A stretch of 64,000 bases of DNA from Dehalococcoidia bacterium. Its GTDB lineage: Bacteria > Chloroflexota > Dehalococcoidia > SpSt-223. Shown here in pieces: positions 57,941 to 64,000 of the stretch. The notes beneath the pieces are model-generated. The model was not told where the DNA came from. It was given only the letters and a program-made list of their open reading frames with translations, and did no database searches. The DNA lies in NCBI GenBank assembly GCA_026003895.1, contig BPIC01000004.1, positions 186,001 through 250,000 on the forward strand, in the 5' to 3' direction. Position 1 is the stretch's first letter, and every line of letters starts with the position of its first letter. The position numbers and the translations under genes are program-made.

Positions 57941-58548
57941 CTGAGCAACTGGTCGACCTTGCGCCGTCGCGGACGGCGCTCTTGGTGGTGGACGTGCAAA
58001 ACGACTTCTGCAGCGGTGGGGGCGGGGAGGCGATCCGCACCGGGCTGCGGCGGCTCGTCGATGCGGCTCGCGCGGCGGACGTATTGCGCGTCTTCATCCG
58101 AGCGATCTATGACCCGAAGTACCTCGGTGCTCCCTTCGCGGCACAGTTGACCAAGCTCGGTCGGCTCGGGAAGGTGTGTCAGGAAGGCACGCCCGGCGCC
58201 GCCTTTTGGCCCGGCTTTGAAGCGCAGCCCGGGCCACGCGAGATCGAGATCGTCAAGCACCGCTACAGTGCCTTCCGCGGCACTGGCCTCGCCGACACGC
58301 TGCGTGCCCACGGGATTGCGACGGTGGTCGTCACCGGGTTGACGCTCAGCACGTGTGTTGGCGCGACGGCGCGCGACGCCTTTCTCGACGACTTCTTTGT
58401 CGTGATCGCCGCTGACGCGGTCTTCGACCCCGACCCAGCGCGACAGGCCAGCGAGCTGGCCTTCCTCGACCGGATTTTCGGAACCGTTTTGCCCAGCGAG
58501 GCGATCGCCAGCGTCTGGACGCGGACGCCAGCCGGAGTGACGGAATGA
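57937..58548 (+). CDS. isochorismatase-like cysteine hydrolase
   Basis: TALLVVDVQNDFCSGGG...TVVVTGLTLSTCVGATARDAFLDDFFVVIAADAV. Confidence 0.93.
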   Translation: MTEQLVDLAPSRTALLVVDVQNDFCSGGGGEAIRTGLRRLVDAARAADVLRVFIRAIYDPKYLGAPFAAQLTKLGRLGKVCQEGTPGAAFWPGFEAQPGPREIEIVKHRYSAFRGTGLADTLRAHGIATVVVTGLTLSTCVGATARDAFLDDFFVVIAADAVFDPDPARQASELAFLDRIFGTVLPSEAIASVWTRTPAGVTE

Positions 58549-60335
58549 CACAGTGGCGCATGCCCGACCTTCGCGGGCGGATCGAGGACGCGTGGTACAC
58601 GCTGGACGCTGGTGAGGGCGGCGAGGCCGCCGAACTGATCATGGCAGCGATGAAGCTCGGCGGGATTGACAATCTCTGGTTCGTCTCGGGTTCAGAACTG
58701 GCGGCGTTGCAGGAGGCAGGCGCGAAAGCGAAGGCGCTCGGCCGGCCCGCGCCAACCATCCGCACCATGATCCACGAGCATGCCGCGCTTTGTGCTGCGC
58801 TCGGCGAGTCGATGGTGACCGGCCGGCCAACCTGTGCCTGCGCCCACGTCGAGCTTGGGCTGCTGAACATGGGCGGCGCGATCCACATCGCCAGCCGCGG
58901 CGGCTATCCAACGCTCATGCTGACCGGGGCACCCTCGGCTTCCTATCCCGGCAGCGGGCCTGGCGATCGTTCCCATACCGTCTATTGGCAACAGCAGATC
59001 CGCGACCAGGGTGAAATCGTTCGCCAGTATGTCAAATGGGATTACAAGCTTGCTCCCTACGACAACGCTGGCATGGCGGTGACGCGTGCCTTGCAGGTGG
59101 CGCTCACACCGCCGACGGGACCGGTCTACCTCGCGATGCCGCGCGAATCGGCTCAGGCGAGGATCGAAGGGATCCAGCGGTTCCCAACGCTCGATCAGCT
59201 TACCCCCGGCAGCGGGCCGGCGGCTGACCCTGCCCAGCTCCGGCAGGTCGCCCAGATGCTGATTCAGGCCGAGTCCCCAGTCATCCTGACCGAGCGCTTG
59301 GGACGCAATCCGGCGGCACTGGCCCCGTTTCAGGATTTGGTCGAGTTGCTTGGCTGCCGCGTCATTGCCTCAGGCTTTCGCTACAACTTCCCGAACCCGC
59401 ATCCCCTGCGGGCGCCCTTGCCACACCGCGGATTTCCCGATCTCGAGCCCTACGACGCAATCCTCGTCGTCGATTCGCCGACTCCGTGGCTACCGGGCAC
59501 CACGGGCCCTCGCGCCGGGACGCGCATCGCCTGGATCGACATTGACCCGATCGTCACGTGGATTCCGATGTGGGAGTATCCGGCGGACTACCGCCTGATC
59601 GCGGACTCGGCGCTCGCTATCCCGGCGTTGCTTGAGGAAGTGCAGCGCCAACTGACCCCGGCGGACCGCCGCCGGATCGAGGCGCGCCGCGAGCGGCTAT
59701 TGGACGAGGGTCGGGCAGCGATCGAGCGCGATCGCCGTGCCGCAGAAGCGGACGGGGCGCTCAATCACATCACCCCGCGCTACGTTTCCCACGTCGTCGG
59801 CAGGCTGATCGACGATGAAACGGTGGTGCTCGGTGAAGGCGGCCCGACGGCGTTCATACCGCGCTCGAAGCCCGGCACGCTGTATTTCCACGGTGGCGCG
59901 AGCCTCGGCTATTCGCTTGCAGCATCGGTCGGCGCCAAGGTCGCCCAGCCAGACCGCCGGTTCCTCACTCTCGTCGGCGACGGCGCGTATTCCTTCGGCC
60001 TTCCGTCGCAATCGTTCTGGGCTGCCCATCAATACCGTGCGCCCTTTCTGGCGATCATCTTCAACAATCGGGGGTACAGCACAGGAACGACCCGGCTGCG
60101 CGATACCTACCCAGACGGCTGGGTTGTCCGTACCGGCGACTACAGCGGCGGCTTTTTCGACCCGCCGCCGAATTACAGCGCCGAAGCGCAAGCCGCCGGC
60201 TGTTTCGGCGAGAAGGTCCGCCATCCGGAGGAAGTCGCCCCGGCGATCCAGCGCGCCCTCGATGCCGTCGACAAAGAGGGCATCCCTGCCGTCATCGATG
60301 TCTGGCTGCCAAAACACATCACCGGCGAGCTCTAG
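58545..60335 (+). CDS. thiamine pyrophosphate-requiring enzyme (acetolactate synthase-like)
   Basis: TMIHEHAALCAALGESMVTGRPTCACAHVELG...FLTLVGDGAYSFGLPSQSFWAAHQYRAPFLAIIFNNRGY (TPP motif). Confidence 0.93.
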   Translation: MTQWRMPDLRGRIEDAWYTLDAGEGGEAAELIMAAMKLGGIDNLWFVSGSELAALQEAGAKAKALGRPAPTIRTMIHEHAALCAALGESMVTGRPTCACAHVELGLLNMGGAIHIASRGGYPTLMLTGAPSASYPGSGPGDRSHTVYWQQQIRDQGEIVRQYVKWDYKLAPYDNAGMAVTRALQVALTPPTGPVYLAMPRESAQARIEGIQRFPTLDQLTPGSGPAADPAQLRQVAQMLIQAESPVILTERLGRNPAALAPFQDLVELLGCRVIASGFRYNFPNPHPLRAPLPHRGFPDLEPYDAILVVDSPTPWLPGTTGPRAGTRIAWIDIDPIVTWIPMWEYPADYRLIADSALAIPALLEEVQRQLTPADRRRIEARRERLLDEGRAAIERDRRAAEADGALNHITPRYVSHVVGRLIDDETVVLGEGGPTAFIPRSKPGTLYFHGGASLGYSLAASVGAKVAQPDRRFLTLVGDGAYSFGLPSQSFWAAHQYRAPFLAIIFNNRGYSTGTTRLRDTYPDGWVVRTGDYSGGFFDPPPNYSAEAQAAGCFGEKVRHPEEVAPAIQRALDAVDKEGIPAVIDVWLPKHITGEL

Positions 60336-60435
60336 CAGTGGGTGCGGCACGAGAGAGTGGGCATGAGAACGGGCGCCGGAACGTTGGTCAGACCGGCTGG
60401 GTCGGCAATCATGCAAAGGCTTGACCGCGACACGT

Positions 60436-61008
60436 CTATTCGGGCGGGGTGAGAACGGCGCGCAGCTTCTTCATGGCAAGGCGCAGGCGGCCTTTGACGG
60501 TGCCGACGGGGACGCGCATCCGGTCGGCTACCTCCACACAGGTGAGCCCTTTGAAATAGGCGAGCTCGATCGTCTGCCGCTGCTCGTCGGGGAGGTCGAG
60601 GAGGGCACGTCGCACCGCTTGCGCGTCGATGGTTCGAGCGACGTCGCGGTAGACGTCGGTCTTATCGGCGGTGGCGAGGGCATTGTCGATCGGGACGAGG
60701 GCGGGTTGGCCAGCGCGTTGGCGGATCACGTCGATAGCGCGGTGACGGACGATACCGAGGAACCAGCCGCGCACTGAACCGCGTGCGGCGTTATACGACA
60801 CCGCTCGCCGCCAGGCGGCAACAAAGGCGTCTTGGACGACGTCCTCGGCTGCTCCCCGGTCGCCGAGCATCCGGAGCGCCAGCCCGAAGGCAGCGGCGTG
60901 ATGGCGGTCGTAGAACTCCTGCAACGCTTCGAGGTCGTCCCGTTCAAAGCGTGCTAGCAGCTCTTCGTCTCGTCGGTCCAGCTCGCTCCGTACCCCACGC
61001 GCGACCAC
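60436..61008 (-). CDS. ECF-type RNA polymerase sigma factor
   Basis: EALQEFYDRHHAAAFGLALRMLGDRGAAEDVVQDAFVAAWRRA...LLDLPDEQRQTIELAYFKGLTCVEVADRMRVPVGTVKGRLRLAMKKLR. Confidence 0.95.
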   Translation of the reverse strand: MVARGVRSELDRRDEELLARFERDDLEALQEFYDRHHAAAFGLALRMLGDRGAAEDVVQDAFVAAWRRAVSYNAARGSVRGWFLGIVRHRAIDVIRQRAGQPALVPIDNALATADKTDVYRDVARTIDAQAVRRALLDLPDEQRQTIELAYFKGLTCVEVADRMRVPVGTVKGRLRLAMKKLRAVLTPPE

Positions 61009-61051
61009 CGGCTACCTCGCTCGCGGCGCCCCTGCGAGCCCAGCCGCTGAG

Positions 61052-61082
61052 GATACGCTCCGACCCGTGCACGGAGCGTATC
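61052..61082. promoter_or_regulatory. 11-bp perfect inverted repeat upstream of ECF sigma gene
   Basis: GATACGCTCCG-N9-CGGAGCGTATC. Confidence 0.5.
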
Positions 61083-61132
61083 GCCGAGCAAGCCTCGCCG
61101 GCGTGATCGCTATTCTACTCGCGTCGCCCTCA

Positions 61133-62725
61133 TTACAGGATGCGCGTGTTTCCCAGCGCGCTCAGCGTGATCGCGAGGCCGAGAACCACAATCGCCGCCG
61201 CGCTGACGACCGGAAGCACGCGCAGCGTGCTGAGTGGCGCGGCGGTTGGGAGCTTGGCGAACAGCCGGCCGGCGTAGACGAGCGCCAAGCCAATGCCGGT
61301 GAGCACGCCTGCCAGCCCGATCGAGAAGAACACGATCAAGATGATCCCAAAGGCGACACGGCCAAGCGCGATCGCGCTCAACATGACCACCAGCGCCGAT
61401 GGACAAGGCAGCAGCCCGCCCGAGATGCCGAGCGCGAGGAGCGAGCGCCACGTGACCCGCGACCCATCTGCTCCCGGTGGCAGATGGCTGTGCGTCGTCC
61501 CGCCGTGGGAATGGACCAGCCCCCCGTGGTCATGGTCGTGATCGTGATGATGATCGTGGCCATGCGCGTGGCCGTGGTCATGGTCATGCGTGTGGTCATG
61601 CTGGTGATCGTGGGGGATGCCAAGCGCGTGCAGCTCGGCGTGGTCATGCGCTGGGAGCGCTGGCCGGCGGAGGAGACGCGGGAATGCTTGTTGCAGCCGC
61701 TCGCGGAAGAGCGTAACGCCAATCGCGACGACGAGCAGGCCTGAGATCAATTCCAGCCATGGAAAGAGCCGTTCCGGCAGAATGAAGCTGCTAAGAAACA
61801 GCGTCACGAAGCCGAGCGCGAAGACGCCAAGCGTGTGGGTGATTGTTACCGTCGCCCCGAGGAAGAGGGCGTGGGCGGCGGTGCCGCGCGAGCCGACGAG
61901 GTAGGCGGCGACGACCGTCTTGCCGTGGCCGGGGCCGAGCGCGTGCAGCGCCCCAAGCCCCATCGCGAGTAGAAGCGCGAGCGCGACAAAGGCCGGCGTG
62001 ATGGTCTCTTCGGCGATCAGCGCTGCGAAGGCGTCCTGCGCTGCCCCCACCGTCTCGCGCACCGGCGTCAGGATCGGCGTGATCAGCGACGGCGTGCCGA
62101 CTTGAAAGAGGAAGCTGGCCTCACGAACGGCACGCGGCGAGCTGAGCGCGTCGTCGGAATAGACCGTCAATCGGTCGGTTGGGTCGTCGAGCGACGCGGT
62201 TGTCTCGAGCAGGCCTACCCCTTCCTCGGCGCGAACCAAGACATCGACGTAACCGAGCCGGTCAGCAAAGTTGGTGTCTACCAACTGGCCGCGCATGGGC
62301 CGTCCGGTGGGACGATAGTCACCGGCAAAATCGATCTCGAGGCGGAGCGTCATCAGTCCGCCCTGGCCAGGGGGATAGCTGAGCGCTGCGCGGCGGGCGG
62401 CGAGGCGCACTGGCTGACCGTCGATGGTCAGTCGCAGGTTCTGGCTGATCTGCTCCGTCAACCGGCGGCGGGCGGTAGCCGACTCGTCGTCCGAGAGCAC
62501 GCCGTCGCGATCGCGGTCCATCGCGAGCTTTTCTTGCAACGCCGGAATCTCCGCCATGTCGAGCACGTAGTGGACATCGATCGAGTCCGGATGCAAGGTG
62601 ACGATCGAAAGCCGGTTGACGGTGAAGTTGCCAAGTGGATGCGCCGCACCAGCGTTGGGCAGCAGGGCAAGGAGCGCGGCAACCGCGGCGACGGCCGTGA
62701 GGAGGCGCAGGACGAACCGGTTCAT
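61133..62725 (-). CDS. NicO/RcnA-like nickel/cobalt transporter with His-rich loop
   Basis: HPLGNFTVNRLSIVTL...LGALHALGPGHGKTVVAAYLVGSRGTAAHALFLGATVTITHT...HDHQHDHTHDHDHGHAHGHDHHHDHDHDHGG...GISGGLLPCPSALVVMLSAIAL. Confidence 0.9.
   Translation of the reverse strand: MNRFVLRLLTAVAAVAALLALLPNAGAAHPLGNFTVNRLSIVTLHPDSIDVHYVLDMAEIPALQEKLAMDRDRDGVLSDDESATARRRLTEQISQNLRLTIDGQPVRLAARRAALSYPPGQGGLMTLRLEIDFAGDYRPTGRPMRGQLVDTNFADRLGYVDVLVRAEEGVGLLETTASLDDPTDRLTVYSDDALSSPRAVREASFLFQVGTPSLITPILTPVRETVGAAQDAFAALIAEETITPAFVALALLLAMGLGALHALGPGHGKTVVAAYLVGSRGTAAHALFLGATVTITHTLGVFALGFVTLFLSSFILPERLFPWLELISGLLVVAIGVTLFRERLQQAFPRLLRRPALPAHDHAELHALGIPHDHQHDHTHDHDHGHAHGHDHHHDHDHDHGGLVHSHGGTTHSHLPPGADGSRVTWRSLLALGISGGLLPCPSALVVMLSAIALGRVAFGIILIVFFSIGLAGVLTGIGLALVYAGRLFAKLPTAAPLSTLRVLPVVSAAAIVVLGLAITLSALGNTRIL
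61484..61620. repeat. low-complexity CAT/CAC(GAC) tract encoding the His-Asp-rich loop
   Basis: iterated gtggtcatg / gtgatcgtg units on the + strand. Confidence 0.8.
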
Positions 62726-63996
62726 CGCGCCGCTCCGCCAAGAGCCTCGAAGGATCGGCGGAGGTCATCCGCCCAGCGCACCGAATACCGCGGGTTGAGG
62801 GAGAGCGCCCGCTCAAAATAGCCGCGCGCCTCCTCGATGTGGCCGGCCCGGGCCGCGAGCTTGCCGGCGTGGTAGAGCAGCAGCGGATCGGGCGTGCCGA
62901 GGCGGAGCGCTTGGCGCGCTTTCGCCAGACCGGCGGCGTCGTCGCCAAGGCGATAGTAGCCCCAGGCGAGGGCGTCAAGCACCGCGATGCTTGGCCGCTC
63001 ACGCTCGAGGCGAGCGATTGTCGCAAACGCTGCGGCGACATTCTGGTTCTGATCGAGGTCGAAGACGGCAAGCTCGAGGTCGACGTCGACGCCGCTCGCG
63101 CGATACAGCTCGCTCATGGCGCGGACGAGGCTGTATTGCTGCTCGGCCTCGGCGGGCCGGCCGGCGGCGGCGAAGATATCACCGAGGAGGATGACATATT
63201 CTGCGAGCGGCGCTTGGAGGGTCACTGGCTGGAGGAGCGCGATCGCCTCATCGTAGCGCTCTTGGGCAGCAGCGACTCGGGCGAGGCCGGCGCGGGCGGC
63301 GTGGTAGCCGGGTGTTTCGGCATCCGCACGGCGGAACAGAGCGGTTGCGGCTGGCAGATCGTTGACCAGGAAATACAGGCGTCCGGTTTGGACCAGCGCC
63401 CACGAGCGGCTTTCGCTTCCTGGCGTGCCCGCCTCGGCGGCGAGCTCCATTGCCTCGATCGCGCCGGGAAGGTCACCGTGCAACTCGCGAGCGTAGGAGA
63501 CGCGCGCGTAGGAGGCAAGGGACGGCTTGAGATCGACCATCCGCTGAATGACGTCAGCCGCCCGCTCATACTGACCGAGCTCGACGAGGGCGTCGGCAAT
63601 CACGCCATAGGCGGCGACCGTCGTGGGCGAGAGCTGGGTCGCTCGCTCTCCCCAGCCGAGGGCGTCGCGAAAGCGATGGCGCGCTAAGGCGAGCTCCCCG
63701 AGCGCGACCGCGGTCCGCGCGTCGTCGGGCTTTTGGGCGATTGCTTGGCCGAGAACGGCGTCGGCCTTGTCGTACCAGCTTGGATCGGTCGTAAGGCGTG
63801 CCTTGGCGAGATACAGCTCGCCCAATTCGGTGAGCGCCACGCTATCGGTTGGAGTGCGCCGCACCGCGTCCTGCCGGAGGCCAATCGCCGAATCGAGTGC
63901 GGCGGTTTGAAGGGCAGGAGAGGGCGCCGCGAGACGCGCCGCCGGGATCGGCGCACGCCAACCGAGCCCCTCGGCGGCCCAGCCTATGCTCAGCAA
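62722..63996 (-). CDS. TPR-repeat protein (5' end may lie outside window)
   Basis: DSVALTELGELYLAKARLTTDPSWYDKADAVLGQAIAQKPDDARTAVALGELALARHRF...HIEEARGYFERALSLNPRYS. Confidence 0.85.
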   Translation of the reverse strand: MLSIGWAAEGLGWRAPIPAARLAAPSPALQTAALDSAIGLRQDAVRRTPTDSVALTELGELYLAKARLTTDPSWYDKADAVLGQAIAQKPDDARTAVALGELALARHRFRDALGWGERATQLSPTTVAAYGVIADALVELGQYERAADVIQRMVDLKPSLASYARVSYARELHGDLPGAIEAMELAAEAGTPGSESRSWALVQTGRLYFLVNDLPAATALFRRADAETPGYHAARAGLARVAAAQERYDEAIALLQPVTLQAPLAEYVILLGDIFAAAGRPAEAEQQYSLVRAMSELYRASGVDVDLELAVFDLDQNQNVAAAFATIARLERERPSIAVLDALAWGYYRLGDDAAGLAKARQALRLGTPDPLLLYHAGKLAARAGHIEEARGYFERALSLNPRYSVRWADDLRRSFEALGGAAR

Positions 63997-64000
63997 CCCG

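Noticed and set aside
61484-61620. CRISPR-like or tandem repeat array
   Set aside because: Repeat units are coding His/Asp codons of irregular length, no spacers
61067-61744. Methionine/valine-rich + strand ORF (VVMVVIVMMIVAMRVAVVMVM)
   Set aside because: Antisense translation of the His-rich loop of the metal transporter
1-64000. Integrated phage or transposon
   Set aside because: No integrase, transposase, terminal repeats or phage structural genes recognised

Overview
High-GC bacterial chromosomal window, probably Chloroflexota/Thermomicrobia-like (inferred from gene content only). About 50 coding genes; I recognised no tRNA, rRNA, CRISPR array or transposase. Main contents: glgP fragment; oligopeptide-type ABC uptake operon with a PIG-L deacetylase; MoxR/DUF58/VWA cluster; CaiB/BaiF CoA-transferases (two of them fused double-domain proteins); four luciferase-like flavin monooxygenases; thiolase/DUF35 pair; FabF/thioesterase; Sir2 and DUF1786; MgtE; GlgX-TreY-TreZ operon; MscL; TspO; amidase cluster; TPP enzyme cluster; ECF sigma; NicO-type metal transporter; TPR protein. 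Two leads stand out. (1) 18578-23342 (-): a tightly coupled five-gene operon, sigma factor / small HTH protein / ImmA-IrrE metallopeptidase / NurA-like protein / HerA-like ATPase. It looks like a protease-controlled DNA-processing (repair or defence) system, lying between luciferase-like monooxygenase paralogs. (2) 44107-44550 (+): a rhodanese lipoprotein whose in-frame UGA falls in the catalytic loop (YCT-UGA-PAEESSARAA), followed by a bSECIS-like hairpin, so a candidate selenoprotein that ORF callers truncate. Several genes (dppC-like, DUF4173, Sir2/DUF1786) carry frameshifts mostly at short G/C runs, which may be real lesions or assembly indels. Most antisense ORFs in the supplied track are high-GC shadow ORFs.
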